Below, piece by piece: positions 33,919 to 45,867 of a stretch of DNA of 64,000 bases. The stretch comes from Brucella daejeonensis (lineage in GTDB: Bacteria > Pseudomonadota > Alphaproteobacteria > Rhizobiales > Rhizobiaceae), in contig NZ_JACIJG010000004.1 of the NCBI RefSeq assembly GCF_014199265.1, positions 62,001-126,000 of the forward strand, given 5' to 3'. The notes under the pieces were generated by a model that saw only the letters and a program-made list of their open reading frames with translations, had not been told where the DNA came from and ran no database searches. Both the position numbers and the translations under genes were made by a program. How positions within the stretch are numbered: the stretch's first letter is position 1; each line of letters starts with the position of its first letter.

Positions 33919-35453
33919 GCCCATCCATAGCACAAGGCCGTCTGAAGGGACTGAAACCCATCGCGGTTATCGACATTGGCTCGAACTCGATCCGTGTCGT
34001 CATCTATGAAGGCATCGTCCGTTCGCCGACGGTGCTTTTTAACGAGAAAATCCTCTGCGGCCTCGGCAAGGGCCTCGCGAAGACCGGCAAGCTCAACGAG
34101 AAGTCGGTCGAGGCGGCTCTGCGCGCGCTGAAACGTTTCCGCGCATTGGCCGAGCAGGCAGGCGCCGTGACCATACATGCGCTGGCGACTGCGGCGGCGC
34201 GCGAGGCGAAGAACGGCCCCGATTTTATCACACAGGCGGAAGCCATTCTGGGCCGGCACATCGAGGTCCTGTCGGGCAAGGAGGAAGCCTACTACTCCGC
34301 ACTCGGCATCATTTCCGGCTTTTACGGGCCGAAAGGTGTGACAGGGGACCTCGGCGGCGGCAGTCTGGAACTGGTCGCCGTCAACGATTACGACGTCGGC
34401 GAGGGGATCACGCTCCCGCTCGGCGGCCTGCGCCTGCAGGATATGTCGAACGAGAAACTGACCGAGGCGACGAAGATTTCGCATCAGGAACTCGCCAAGG
34501 CCACGCTTCTCGAAGCGCATCAGGGCGAGGTTTTCTATGCGGTCGGCGGCACATGGCGTAACCTTGCCAAGCTGCACATGACGGCCAGGAACTACCCCCT
34601 GCATGTCATGCACGGCTACGAGATGGACCCGGTGGAGGCGCAAAACTTCCTCAAGCGCGTCGCCAAGGGCAATATAGACACGATGCGGGGCATCGAGGCG
34701 GTTTCCAAGAACCGCCGTCAGCTCCTGTCCTATGGCGCGACGGTGCTGCTCGAAACCATTCGCCGCATGAAGCCGTCGAAGATCGTCTTTTCGGCGCTCG
34801 GCGTCCGTGAAGGCTATCTCTACTCGCTCCTGCCGAAGAACGAACAGCGGCTCGACCCGTTGCTGGCGTCGGCGGACGAATTGTCCATCCTGCGTTCACG
34901 CTCCCCACGCCATGCCCGGGAACTGGCAGCCTGGACGACCCTGTCGCTGCCCGTCCTCGGCTTCGACGAAACCGGGGACGAAGCCCGTTACCGGCAGGCG
35001 GCCTGCCTGGTGGCGGATATAAGCTGGCGGGCGCATCCCGATTATCGCGGCTCGCAGGCGCTGAACATCATCGCCCATGGCTCGTTCGGAGGGATCGACC
35101 ACCCCGGACGCTCCTTCATGGCGCTCGCCAACTATTATCGTCATGAAGGGCTGATCCAGGACGAAATCGCACCGGAAATCGTCCAGCTTGCCACGCCGCG
35201 CCTGCGCGAGCGGGCCAAGCTTCTCGGTGCGTTGCTGCGGGTCGTCTATCTTCTGTCGGCATCCATGCCGGGGGTGATCCCGCGCCTTGTCTGGCGTGAG
35301 GAAGAAAACGGCATCGCGCTGGTGGTGCCGGGCGATCTCGCCGATCTCATTTCGGACCGCCCGGAAGGCCGCCTCCAACAACTCTCGAAGCTCACCGGAA
35401 AGAACATCTATTTCGCGGTGGGCGATGGTGCTGTGGAGGGGACGCGGGAATAG
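33915..35453 (+). CDS. ppx: Exopolyphosphatase (Ppx/GppA family)
   Basis: The 512-residue protein has the ASKHA fold: phosphate-1 loop [16 protein letters not shown] and phosphate-2 loop [13 protein letters not shown], then a C-terminal helical extension (from about residue 310) typical of the long alphaproteobacterial form. It removes phosphate from polyphosphate ends and may also hydrolyse pppGpp. It is translationally coupled to ppk1 (ATGA overlap), so synthesis and breakdown genes are made together. Its stop codon TAG lies inside the first degenerate unit of an 8-bp tandem array, so copy-number change there would leave the protein intact. Confidence 0.93.
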   Translation: MSPSIAQGRLKGLKPIAVIDIGSNSIRVVIYEGIVRSPTVLFNEKILCGLGKGLAKTGKLNEKSVEAALRALKRFRALAEQAGAVTIHALATAAAREAKNGPDFITQAEAILGRHIEVLSGKEEAYYSALGIISGFYGPKGVTGDLGGGSLELVAVNDYDVGEGITLPLGGLRLQDMSNEKLTEATKISHQELAKATLLEAHQGEVFYAVGGTWRNLAKLHMTARNYPLHVMHGYEMDPVEAQNFLKRVAKGNIDTMRGIEAVSKNRRQLLSYGATVLLETIRRMKPSKIVFSALGVREGYLYSLLPKNEQRLDPLLASADELSILRSRSPRHARELAAWTTLSLPVLGFDETGDEARYRQAACLVADISWRAHPDYRGSQALNIIAHGSFGGIDHPGRSFMALANYYRHEGLIQDEIAPEIVQLATPRLRERAKLLGALLRVVYLLSASMPGVIPRLVWREEENGIALVVPGDLADLISDRPEGRLQQLSKLTGKNIYFAVGDGAVEGTRE

Positions 35454-35508
35454 GGGAATAGGGGAATAGGGGAATAGGGGAATAGGGGAATAGGGGAATA
35501 GGGGAATA
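35445..35508. repeat. 8-bp tandem array, GGGGAATA x 7 plus one variant
   Basis: Units at 35453-35508 are perfect; 35445-35452 (CGGGAATA) is degenerate. The ppx stop codon (35451-35453) falls at the junction. This is the form of a variable-number tandem repeat usable for typing. Confidence 0.92.
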
Positions 35509-35572
35509 GGGTGCGGGCAAGTGGTGGACAAGGCAAGTAAAATATTTGCCTTGATCAAGAATAAGTAATTCT

Positions 35573-35628
35573 ACTCCCTTACTCCCTTACTCCCTTACTC
35601 CCTTACTCCCTTACTCCCTTACTCCCCT
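35573..35628. repeat. 8-bp tandem array, ACTCCCTT x 6 plus one variant
   Basis: Units at 35573-35620 are perfect and 35621-35628 (ACTCCCCT) is degenerate. The rnd stop codon (minus strand, 35619-35621) lies inside it. Read from the other strand the unit is AAGGGAGT, close to the GGGGAATA array, so the two arrays are nearly inverted copies. Confidence 0.92.
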
Positions 35629-36776
35629 AACTCCAACGCCGTGATCCGCCGGTTCTCGAACTTGATTCCGATCTTGCCGTCGATGAGATCGAGCGCCTTC
35701 TGGCCGAAGACTTCGCGGCGCCAGCCTTGCAGAGCGGGCACATTGGCATTGTCGCCTTCCGCAGCGATCTTGTCGATATCGTCCGAGTTGGCGACGACCT
35801 TTGCCGCGACGCCATGTTCTTCGGTCACAAGCTTGAGCAGTACCTTGAGAAGATCGGCCGCAGCGGCGCTGCCTTCGGGCGAATGCGACGGTTTCGGTAG
35901 TTTCGGCAGGTCATCCTTGGGGATTTCAAGCGCCGACTGGATGGCGGCGACAAGTCCTGCCGCCTGTGCCGAACGCTCCCAGCCTTTCGGAATGGAGCGC
36001 AAACGGCCCAGCGCCTCCGCGTCGCGCGGCTGCTGCTGCGCGATTTCGGCAATCGTGTCGTCCTTGATGACGCGGCCGCGCGGGACGTTGCGCTCACGCG
36101 CCTCGCGCTCGCGCCAGGCGGCAACGGCCTGCACGATGGCAAGCTCGATGGGTTTGCGCACCCGCGCCTTGACCCGGCGCCACGCATCGTCGGGATGCAA
36201 ATCATAGGTCTCGCGGGAAGTCAGCACCGCCATTTCCTCGTTCACCCACTCGCTGCGGCCTTCCTTGTGAAGTTCTTCCTTCAGATGGAGATAGATGTCG
36301 CGCAGATAGGTGACGTCGGCCAGCGCATAGTCGAGCTGCTTGTCGGAAAGCGGGCGCCTGCGCCAGTCGGTGAAGCGCGACGACTTGTCGATATGCTTGC
36401 CGGTGATTTTCTGCACGAGCTGGTCGTAGGAAATGGCGTCGCCAAAGCCGCATACCATGGCCGCGACCTGACTGTCGAAGACGGGCGAGGGGATCAGGTC
36501 GCCGAGGTGGAAGACGATTTCGATGTCCTGACGGGCCGCGTGGAAAACCTTGACCACGCCCTGGTCGCCCATGAGACGGAAGAACGGCGCGAGGTCGAGG
36601 CCGGGCGCGAGCGCATCCACCAGCGCCGTATGGTCCGGCGAAGCCATCTGGATCAGGCACAATTCCGGCCAGAATGTCGTCTCACGGATGAACTCCGTGT
36701 CGACCGTGACAAAATCGGATTTGGCGAGGGCGGATACGGCCTCTTCAAGGGCCTGGGTCGTCGTGATGAGCTGCAT
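35619..36776 (-). CDS. rnd: Ribonuclease D
   Basis: The 385-residue 3'-5' exoribonuclease trims tRNA precursors. The DEDDy catalytic set is visible: D and E in FVTVDTEFIRETTFWPE, the Exo II region VFHAARQDIEIVFHLGDLIP, and Exo III LDYALADVTYLRDIYLHL. An HRDC domain follows near residues 205-290. No strong ribosome site precedes ATG 36776. The last two codons and the stop come from the adjoining tandem array. Confidence 0.94.
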   Translation of the reverse strand: MQLITTTQALEEAVSALAKSDFVTVDTEFIRETTFWPELCLIQMASPDHTALVDALAPGLDLAPFFRLMGDQGVVKVFHAARQDIEIVFHLGDLIPSPVFDSQVAAMVCGFGDAISYDQLVQKITGKHIDKSSRFTDWRRRPLSDKQLDYALADVTYLRDIYLHLKEELHKEGRSEWVNEEMAVLTSRETYDLHPDDAWRRVKARVRKPIELAIVQAVAAWREREARERNVPRGRVIKDDTIAEIAQQQPRDAEALGRLRSIPKGWERSAQAAGLVAAIQSALEIPKDDLPKLPKPSHSPEGSAAAADLLKVLLKLVTEEHGVAAKVVANSDDIDKIAAEGDNANVPALQGWRREVFGQKALDLIDGKIGIKFENRRITALELGE

Positions 36777-37003
36777 GTTTTTCTTTTAGACAAGGCGATG
36801 CTTCTTGTCGCGGAAAAATGCGTAAAACCAGTCCGGGGACCGGCGCAAATCGTGTTTTTTGCACACACATCGCATCAAGCAGGGCGAACGGCAGGCACTG
36901 TCGGCAATGCAGACTTGACAAAACCCGGTCAAAATGCGCTTTTCCGCCAGAATTTGCAGCGCTTTGCCTGCTCTAATTATTTCACTTCCAGAAGGCAGAA
37001 ATC

Positions 37004-38791
37004 ATGCATCGTTACCGCAGCCATACCTGTGCAGCCCTTCGCAAGACAGATGTTGGCTCGAACGTTCGTCTTTCCGGCTGGGTTCACCGCGTTCGTGACC
37101 ATGGCGGCATTCTCTTCATCGATCTTCGCGACCATTACGGCCTGACCCAGATCGTCGCCGATCCCGATTCTCCGGCCTTCAAGGTTGCCGAAACGGTGCG
37201 CGGCGAATGGGTTATCCGTGTGGATGGCGAAGTGAAGGCCCGTGCAGCCGATGCGGTCAACGGCAATCTGCCGACCGGCGAAGTGGAAATCTTCGCGACC
37301 GAGATCGAGGTTCTGGCGGCTGCCAAGGAATTGCCGCTGCCGGTCTTCGGCGAGCCGGATTACCCGGAAGACATTCGCCTGAAATACCGCTTCCTCGACC
37401 TGCGCCGCGAAACGCTGCACAAGAACATCATGAGCCGCACCAGGATCATTGCCGCGATGCGTCGCCGCATGACCGAGATCGGCTTCAACGAATTCACCAC
37501 GCCGATCCTGACGGCTTCCTCGCCGGAAGGCGCGCGCGACTTCCTCGTGCCGAGCCGTATTCACGAAGGCAAGTTCTATGCGCTGCCGCAGGCGCCGCAG
37601 CAGTATAAGCAGCTTCTGATGGTGGCCGGTTTCGACCGCTACTTCCAGATCGCGCCGTGCTTCCGTGACGAAGATCCGCGCGCCGACCGTCTGCCGGGCG
37701 AATTCTACCAGCTCGACCTTGAAATGAGCTTCGTCACCCAGGAAGAAGTCTGGGAGACGATGGAACCCGTCATGCGCGGCATTTTCGAGGAGTTTGCCGA
37801 GGGCAAGCCGGTCACGCAGACCTTCCGCCGCATCGCCTATGACGATGCGATCCGCACCTATGGTTCGGACAAGCCGGATCTGCGCAACCCGATTGAAATG
37901 CAGGCCGTGACTGACCATTTCGCCGGTTCCGGCTTCAAGGTCTTCGCGAACATGATCGCCAACGACCCGAAGGTCGAAGTCTGGGCCATTCCGGCCAAGA
38001 CCGGCGGCAGCCGCGCCTTCTGTGATCGCATGAATTCCTGGGCGCAGAGCGAAGGCCAGCCGGGCCTTGGCTATATCTTCTGGCGCAAGGAAGGCGACAA
38101 GCTCGAAGGCGCTGGCCCGATTGCCAAGAATATCGGCGAAGAGCGCACCGCTGCGATTGCCGCGCAGCTTGGCCTTGGCGATGGCGATGCCTGCTTCTTC
38201 GTGGCCGGTCAGCCGTCGAAGTTCTACAAGTTCGCAGGCGATGCGCGCACCCGCGCAGGCGAGGAATTGAACCTCGTTGATCGCGCCCGTTTCGAACTGG
38301 CCTGGATCATCGACTTCCCGTTCTACGAATGGGACGAGGACAACAAGAAGCTCGACTTCGCGCACAACCCGTTCTCCATGCCGCAGGGCGGTATGGACGC
38401 GCTGGAAAATCAGGATCCGCTCGCCATCAAAGCCTATCAGTACGATCTGGTCTGTAACGGCTTTGAAATCGCTTCCGGTTCGATCCGTAACCAGTTGCCC
38501 GACCTCATGGTCAAGGCTTTCGAAAAGGTGGGGCTGAGCCAGCAGGATGTGGAAGAACGCTTCGGCGGCCTTTACCGCGCATTCCAGTATGGCGCGCCAC
38601 CGCATGGCGGCATGGCTGCCGGTATCGACCGCGTGATCATGCTGCTCGTCGGTGCGAAGAACCTGCGCGAAATCTCGCTCTTCCCGATGAACCAGCAGGC
38701 GCTCGATCTTCTGATGAACGCGCCTTCGGATGTGTCGCCCGCCCAGTTGCGTGACCTGCATATCCGTCTGGCGCCGATACAGAAGAGCTGA
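37004..38791 (+). CDS. aspS: Aspartyl-tRNA synthetase
   Basis: The 595-residue class II synthetase has an N-terminal OB-fold anticodon domain ([20 protein letters not shown]), motif 2 ([18 protein letters not shown]) and motif 3 ([14 protein letters not shown]), plus the bacterial insertion domain between them. It charges tRNA-Asp; in many alphaproteobacteria without AsnRS the enzyme also charges tRNA-Asn for amidation, which cannot be decided here. AAGG precedes the ATG. A terminator follows. A 594-residue antisense frame is only a coding shadow. Confidence 0.97.
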   Translation: MHRYRSHTCAALRKTDVGSNVRLSGWVHRVRDHGGILFIDLRDHYGLTQIVADPDSPAFKVAETVRGEWVIRVDGEVKARAADAVNGNLPTGEVEIFATEIEVLAAAKELPLPVFGEPDYPEDIRLKYRFLDLRRETLHKNIMSRTRIIAAMRRRMTEIGFNEFTTPILTASSPEGARDFLVPSRIHEGKFYALPQAPQQYKQLLMVAGFDRYFQIAPCFRDEDPRADRLPGEFYQLDLEMSFVTQEEVWETMEPVMRGIFEEFAEGKPVTQTFRRIAYDDAIRTYGSDKPDLRNPIEMQAVTDHFAGSGFKVFANMIANDPKVEVWAIPAKTGGSRAFCDRMNSWAQSEGQPGLGYIFWRKEGDKLEGAGPIAKNIGEERTAAIAAQLGLGDGDACFFVAGQPSKFYKFAGDARTRAGEELNLVDRARFELAWIIDFPFYEWDEDNKKLDFAHNPFSMPQGGMDALENQDPLAIKAYQYDLVCNGFEIASGSIRNQLPDLMVKAFEKVGLSQQDVEERFGGLYRAFQYGAPPHGGMAAGIDRVIMLLVGAKNLREISLFPMNQQALDLLMNAPSDVSPAQLRDLHIRLAPIQKS

Positions 38792-38811
38792 TTTCCCCGC
38801 TTGTCGAACGC

Positions 38812-38842
38812 AAAAAACCCGGCTGCGAGGCCGGGTTTTTTA
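38812..38842. terminator. Bidirectional terminator after aspS
   Basis: AAAACCCGGC-TGCGAG-GCCGGGTTTT is bordered by an A-run and a T-run, between two convergent genes. Confidence 0.88.
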
Positions 38843-38853
38843 TTGGCTTTGTA

Positions 38854-40050
38854 TCAGTTATTGGCGTCGACGCCGACTTTCAGAAGCTGGATGATCTTGG
38901 TCGGGTCCAGCGATGCGGTGGCCACGATCGAGGCGAAGGTGACGGGCTGGTCGGGCGATGCGCTGATGGTCAGCGACTTCGGATCGCTGAAATATTTGTC
39001 GCTTGCGGTTTTCAACTGTGCGGCGAACTCGGGATTGTTGAGCTGGGTTGCCATGAGGGGAACCATGAGCTTCATCTGCGAGCCGAGCGCCTTGGCGTCC
39101 GATCCCTGCTTCTTTGCATAATAGGTGAGCAGCTTGTTGGTCAGCGAAGCATCATCGAAACGGATCGCCAGATTCTTGACATTCAGCTGTTCGGCAAGGC
39201 CGAGTATTGCAAGACCGGCCGCGTCCTTGTCGGTGTCGGTCCTGGCCATGGTTTCCTGCGTCTTCTGCACCGCTTCGACGAATGCAAGATCGTAGCCGCC
39301 AAGGCTCGCCGTGATGTTGAGCTTGCCGAGATCGACAGCATCGATTTCCATCTGGTCGAGCGACATATCGCCGGATTGCGGCGACCATTGCCCCTTCATG
39401 TTGACCGCGGCCTGAAAGTTTTTCATGCCAAGCGGCGCAAGCGGGTTCTTGCCGTCGCTGCCGAAGGTCGCGTCGATGCTTGCAACGGTCGTGGTGAAGC
39501 CGATCTTTTCCGCCTTGTTCGACGTGTCGAGCGAGACGTCGATGTCCTTGACGGTCGCGCCATCCTTTCCGGGCTGCCCGAGCGCAATCTCGTCGATCTT
39601 CAGATTGTCGTAGAGGGCCATGCTGTCGAGCGGTCCCGTGGCCGATGCCGATGGAACAAAAAGGTTGTGCATCGACATGCCCTTGATCGTGGCGGCATCT
39701 TTTTTGTCTTCGGTATCCGTGACGGTGATGTCCGGGACGACAACCTGTCCGATTGTAAAGCCGCCATCCGGCGCATCCTGAACGTCATTCAGCGCCACGT
39801 CACCGATTGGGACGGTCTTGTCCGATTCGGCGGTCAGCTTGAGCGTGGTGCCTTCAAGGACGATGCGGGAGCCATCCGCCTTCACATTGGCGAAATTCAG
39901 TTCGCCGCCCTGTTTCGCATAGATCGCCTTGAGGCGCTCTGCGACGGCATTGGCGTCCGCGGCCATGGCGGCGCTGCCGAAGATCAGCGCAAGCGCCGTG
40001 CTTGCGGCAAAGACGCGCGCGACCGGTTTGATGTTGGAGAAAACCTGCAT
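38854..40050 (-). CDS. Exported hypothetical protein, 398 residues
   Basis: A signal peptide (VFAASTALALIFGSAAMAAD) is followed by a repetitive beta-rich body: short blocks alternate hydrophobic strands with acidic turns (LNDVQDAPDGGFTIGQVVVP; SMALYDNLKIDEIALGQPG; NMKGQWSPQSGDMSLDQMEI). The protein is likely periplasmic or an autotransporter-like or lipid-scaffolding beta structure such as those of the AsmA class, but I recognise no family. It is monocistronic with the aspS terminator at its 3' end. Length and codon use are normal for the region. Confidence 0.75.
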   Translation of the reverse strand: MQVFSNIKPVARVFAASTALALIFGSAAMAADANAVAERLKAIYAKQGGELNFANVKADGSRIVLEGTTLKLTAESDKTVPIGDVALNDVQDAPDGGFTIGQVVVPDITVTDTEDKKDAATIKGMSMHNLFVPSASATGPLDSMALYDNLKIDEIALGQPGKDGATVKDIDVSLDTSNKAEKIGFTTTVASIDATFGSDGKNPLAPLGMKNFQAAVNMKGQWSPQSGDMSLDQMEIDAVDLGKLNITASLGGYDLAFVEAVQKTQETMARTDTDKDAAGLAILGLAEQLNVKNLAIRFDDASLTNKLLTYYAKKQGSDAKALGSQMKLMVPLMATQLNNPEFAAQLKTASDKYFSDPKSLTISASPDQPVTFASIVATASLDPTKIIQLLKVGVDANN

Positions 40051-40258
40051 TCGAAGCTCCTGCCTGATCCTTTATTCGATGCCGCATTCATAAGCGCAAA
40101 TCGTTCGATTTAATACCATGATTTGCTGCCTGTAATTGCGTGAGGGACGCGATCCCTGTCGTTCTATAGGGTAACAATGGCGGCGGATTTACGACGAATG
40201 TACTGGATTGGTTCTCCAGAACGCTTGCTGACGAATCGCGCAATTGGTACTGAGAGAT

Positions 40259-42571
<2,313 letters not shown>

Positions 42572-42624
42572 ACGTTAGCTTCCACAAAATACGGCAACGG
42601 AAAAATGCTCAGACTTGTAAATTA

Positions 42625-42639
42625 TACGGAAATCCCGTA
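42625..42639. promoter_or_regulatory. Inverted repeat before the BrnT-type toxin
   Basis: TACGG-AAATC-CCGTA ends 11 bases before the GTG start. Position suits an operator for the downstream helix-turn-helix partner. Confidence 0.4.
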
Positions 42640-42650
42640 GGATCGTAAAC

Positions 42651-42926
42651 GTGACGGGAGACAGATTTGACCCCTTCAAGGATACGATCAACCGTGAGAA
42701 GCACAAATTGCCTCTATCGTTTGGCGATCGGCTCTTTGAGGATGACAATCATCTGATTGTTCCATCGATACGTGCGGTCGATGGAGAGGAGCGCTTCAAG
42801 GTGATCGGGCTCGTCGAGGAAAAGCTGTTCACCGGCGTTTTTGTCTGGCGACGCGATCTGGCCCGCTTCATTTCGGTGAGAAGGAGCAACAAGGGTGAAG
42901 AAAGAGCATATCACGCTACCTGCTGA
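42651..42926 (+). CDS. brnT: BrnT-family ribonuclease toxin
   Basis: The 91-residue protein has the BrnT pattern: an N-terminal FDPFKDTINREKHKLPLSFGDRLFEDD stretch and ARFISVRRSNKGEERAYHA at the end, matching the arrangement of the RelE-like fold with conserved His, Lys and Arg. BrnT of Brucella abortus inhibits translation through RNase activity. Here the start is a GTG at 42651 with AGGA eight bases upstream. Its 3' end overlaps the following gene by 32 bases. Confidence 0.75.
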   Translation: MTGDRFDPFKDTINREKHKLPLSFGDRLFEDDNHLIVPSIRAVDGEERFKVIGLVEEKLFTGVFVWRRDLARFISVRRSNKGEERAYHATC

Positions 42927-43173
42927 TTCGAATGATGCCGAAGACTTTGATGTGACGGTCGAAGCGCTGGATCGTGGCCAGCGTGCCCGTTTGATCCGCA
43001 AGACAAGGACAGGTCTGGGCCTGTCACAGTCCGAATTTGCCAATCGCTTCCGGGTGCCGGTCGGGACGTTGCGCGATTGGGAACAGGCGCGAGTGACTGC
43101 GCCTGATTTTGCCATCGCCTATGTTCGTGTCATCGGGCAACATCCCGATATAGTGGCAAAAGCCGTTGCTTGA
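42895..43173 (+). CDS. Helix-turn-helix antitoxin paired with BrnT
   Basis: The 92-residue protein has an acidic N-terminus (ADSNDAEDFDVTVEAL) and a C-terminal HTH of the XRE type (LGLSQSEFANRFRVPVGTLRDWEQAR). It begins with GTG inside brnT, as toxin-antitoxin partners do. It should neutralise the toxin and repress the operon. Note that the best-known BrnA is described as a ribbon-helix-helix protein; the partner here looks XRE-like, so I do not call it BrnA. Confidence 0.78.
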   Translation: MKKEHITLPADSNDAEDFDVTVEALDRGQRARLIRKTRTGLGLSQSEFANRFRVPVGTLRDWEQARVTAPDFAIAYVRVIGQHPDIVAKAVA

Positions 43174-43189
43174 AAGCGCGGTTTAGACC

Positions 43190-43939
43190 CTACCCCTCGA
43201 ACTTGTCCCAGCCTTTCGGTCCGAGATGTTCCTGCGGGGTGAAGCGGATCTTGTACTGCATCTTGCGCGATCCCTCGACCCAATAGCCGAGATAGACATG
43301 CGGCAGGCCCGCCGCGCGCGCGCGTTCGATGTGATCAAGGATCATATAGGTGCCGAGCGAGCGCTCGTGCATATGCGGCGAGAAGAAAGAATAGACCATC
43401 GACAGGCCATCGGCCATGACGTCGGTCAGAGCCACGGCAACCAGTTCGCCATCGCCCTTGGGGTCGATGAAACTGTCCGGTCCGCGCCGGCGATATTCGA
43501 TAACTTGCGTGTTGACATGCGTGTCCTCGACCATCATCGCATAATCGAGCACCGTCATGTCCGACATGCCGCCCGAGCGATGCCGGGCATCGAGATAGTC
43601 GCGGAAAAGCGCATATTGCTCGGTGCTGGGCTGCGCCTTGTGCACGCGCCCGACGAGGTCGCGATTTTGGCTCCAGATGCGGCGCATATTGCGCGTCATC
43701 TCGAACTGATCCGCCAGAATGCGCACCGAGACGCAGGCGCGGCAAAGCTCGCAGGCCGGACGATAGGCTATGTTCTGTGAACGGCGAAACCCGCCCTGGG
43801 TCAGGAGATCGTTGATCTCGTTCGCCTTGTCCCCCACCAGATGCGTAAAGACTTTTCGCTCCATCTGGCCTTCGAGATACGGGCACGGCGATGGAGCTGT
43901 CAGAAAGAATTGCGGAGACTGTTGCGGTTGATGGGTCAT
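43190..43939 (-). CDS. bpt: Aspartate/glutamate leucyltransferase (arginyltransferase family)
   Basis: The 249-residue aminoacyl-tRNA-protein transferase adds leucine to proteins beginning with Asp or Glu, marking them for ClpAP (N-degron pathway). The N-terminal cysteine motif [15 protein letters not shown] and the C-terminal GNAT-like segment [20 protein letters not shown] mark the ATE/Bpt family; the length and sequence fit the bacterial Bpt type rather than eukaryotic ATE1. Monocistronic. Known for Vibrio and alphaproteobacteria. Confidence 0.9.
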   Translation of the reverse strand: MTHQPQQSPQFFLTAPSPCPYLEGQMERKVFTHLVGDKANEINDLLTQGGFRRSQNIAYRPACELCRACVSVRILADQFEMTRNMRRIWSQNRDLVGRVHKAQPSTEQYALFRDYLDARHRSGGMSDMTVLDYAMMVEDTHVNTQVIEYRRRGPDSFIDPKGDGELVAVALTDVMADGLSMVYSFFSPHMHERSLGTYMILDHIERARAAGLPHVYLGYWVEGSRKMQYKIRFTPQEHLGPKGWDKFEG

Positions 43940-43977
43940 TCAATATCCACGAAATGGCTCACTTTATCTGCTTTGAC

Positions 43978-44023
43978 GCATTATCCCACGCAAAACCGCT
44001 TCGCACTTTTGGCTCGAAAATGC
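43978..44023. repeat. Dispersed palindrome, GCAAAA...TTTTGC family, inverted copy
   Basis: Read on the minus strand it has GCATTTTCG, AAAAGTGCGAAGCGGTTTTG and ATAATGC, the same order as at 61081-61126. It occupies part of the 249-base gap between bpt and the RDD gene, which holds no gene. Confidence 0.7.
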
Positions 44024-44188
44024 TCTGGCAAAACCATCACGATACTGACTCTAAGGATTGAGCCGACCGCACAAAACGTCAATAGGCATTTTGCGCAGCC
44101 GGCTCTGAATTTTTTTGATCTGAAGCATCGGCCCGAAATTCGGAATCGATTTTCGGAAAGCACGATGCGTCGATTCAACTCTATGCGT

Positions 44189-44659
44189 TTACCGATCCGA
44201 ACGAATGACGGCGGTGCCCAGCAGGAGATCGTGCACGGTGCGCTTGCGGTCGAGGACCAGCGTGGCGAGCAGGATCAACGGCGTCAGCACGACATTGAGA
44301 CCCCAGAACAGCACCGTGTGAACGATGGCGAGCATGGAATCGACAGTGCCGCCTTCCAGCCGGACGAGCTTGATGTTCATCATCTGCATGCCCTTCGTGG
44401 CCTGCTGCGGCCCGCCGAGCGTGCGCGCGACGTAGAACAGCGCCACCATGGGGAACATGATGCCGTAAAGCATCCAGCCCAGGCTGAGCGTGATGATGCC
44501 GAGGATCGCAATTACGATTGCGGCGGGGATGCAAAGCAGAAAGACAATCAGATAATCGATGAGAAAAGCCATGATGCGGCGGGTGCGCACGCCTTCAAAG
44601 AATGCGCGGCTTTCATAACGCGGCCCCATGACTTCGCCGTGCAGAATATGGTCGGACAT
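44189..44659 (-). CDS. RDD-family membrane protein
   Basis: The 156-residue protein has three membrane helices with the RDD signature: RTRRIMAFLIDYLIVFLLCI in helix 1 and GPQQATKGMQMMNIKLVRLE after helix 2. Function of these short RDD proteins is mostly unknown; some are Na+/H+ antiporters. ATG 44659 has GGAAGG nearby; a frame open to 44770 includes no conserved sequence. It is next to hemB in the same direction but with a separate promoter region. Confidence 0.83.
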   Translation of the reverse strand: MSDHILHGEVMGPRYESRAFFEGVRTRRIMAFLIDYLIVFLLCIPAAIVIAILGIITLSLGWMLYGIMFPMVALFYVARTLGGPQQATKGMQMMNIKLVRLEGGTVDSMLAIVHTVLFWGLNVVLTPLILLATLVLDRKRTVHDLLLGTAVIRSDR

Positions 44660-44829
44660 CGTTCCTTCCAGTCGTTTCCAAGGAAGCGTCCGGGGGATGA
44701 ACAGACCGGCGCTGTCCCGCCACCTCGGCGGAACAGTCATCAACATGGGAACCAAACCCGGCGGTTTCAAGGAAATTCGATGATTTCCCGCCCGCCGGAA
44801 CCAGGCTTGTAGGGCTTTAGGGTCAGGAC

Positions 44830-45867
44830 CTATCCCTTGAGCTTTTCAGCCACTTCCATGGCGAAATAGGTCAGGATGCCGTTGCAGCCCGCGCGCTTGA
44901 AGGAGAGAAGGCTTTCCATCACCACCTTTTCCTCGTCGATCCAGCCATTCATGCCGGCGGCCCTGATCATCGCATATTCGCCCGACACCTGATAGGCATA
45001 GGTCGGCAGGCGGAGTTCGCTCTTCAGGCGGTGGATGATGTCGAGATAGGGCAGGCCGGGTTTCACCATCAGCATGTCTGCGCCTTCGGCAACGTCCTGC
45101 TCGGCTTCGCGCACCGCTTCTTCCGGATTGGCCGGATCGAGATAATAGGTCTTCTTGTCACCCTTCAGGAGTCCCTGCGTGCCGATGGCGCCGCGATAGG
45201 GACCGTAGAAGGCCGAGGCGAACTTGGTGGCATAGGCCATGATCGGAACATGGTTGAAGCCGTGTTCGTCCAGCGCCTGGCGAACGGCGCCGACGCGCCC
45301 GTCCATCATGTCGGACGGCGCGATGATGTCCGCACCGGCTTCGGCCTGCGAAAGCGCGCCGCGAACCACCATGGCGACCGATTCGTCGTTCAGGATTTCG
45401 CCGTCGCGCAGAATGCCGTCATGCCCGTGCGTCGTGAACGGGTCGAGCGCCGCATCGGTGATGATGCCGATTTCCGGCACTTCCTTCTTGATTGCGCGCA
45501 CGGCGCGATTGATGAGATTGTCGGGGCTGGCGACGAATGCGCCGTCTTCTGTCTTCACTTCCGGCTTTTCACGCGGGAAGGGCGCTATGGCCGGGATGCC
45601 GAGCCTGGCGGCCTTTTCGGCCATCCGTACGGCCATGTCCACCGAATAGCGCTCCACGCCCGGCATTGCCTCCACCGGTTCGCTCACGCCCGTGCCGTAT
45701 GTCAGGAAGAAAGGCAGGATGAGATCGTCAACCGACAGGCGCGTTTCCTGTACCAGCCTGCGGGACCAGTCGGCCTTTCGCATCCGGCGCAGACGTCTGC
45801 CGCCTGTCACGTCGTCGACGTGCTGGCTGATATTGGTTGGCAAATATTTGGACTGACGGTCGCTCAT
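44830..45867 (-). CDS. hemB: Delta-aminolevulinic acid dehydratase (porphobilinogen synthase)
   Basis: The 345-residue enzyme joins two 5-aminolevulinates to porphobilinogen, an early step of heme synthesis. The two Schiff-base lysines are in PIMAYATKFASAFYGPYRG and LMVKPGLPYLDII. The zinc-binding cysteine triad of animal and Escherichia coli enzymes is missing: ITDAALDPFTTHGHDGIL has Ala, Asp and Asp where Cys would be, so this is the Mg-dependent, zinc-independent type. AGGGAATA precedes the ATG. Confidence 0.95.
   Translation of the reverse strand: MSDRQSKYLPTNISQHVDDVTGGRRLRRMRKADWSRRLVQETRLSVDDLILPFFLTYGTGVSEPVEAMPGVERYSVDMAVRMAEKAARLGIPAIAPFPREKPEVKTEDGAFVASPDNLINRAVRAIKKEVPEIGIITDAALDPFTTHGHDGILRDGEILNDESVAMVVRGALSQAEAGADIIAPSDMMDGRVGAVRQALDEHGFNHVPIMAYATKFASAFYGPYRGAIGTQGLLKGDKKTYYLDPANPEEAVREAEQDVAEGADMLMVKPGLPYLDIIHRLKSELRLPTYAYQVSGEYAMIRAAGMNGWIDEEKVVMESLLSFKRAGCNGILTYFAMEVAEKLKG

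Noticed and set aside
35445-35628. CRISPR-like array
   Set aside because: The repeats are 8 bp in direct tandem with no spacers and there are no cas genes.
36977-38761. 594-residue antisense open frame opposite aspS
   Set aside because: It mirrors the codon bias of aspS and resembles no protein; similar antisense frames oppose parC (40088-41419), aapM (24672-25937) and hppA (56308-58104).
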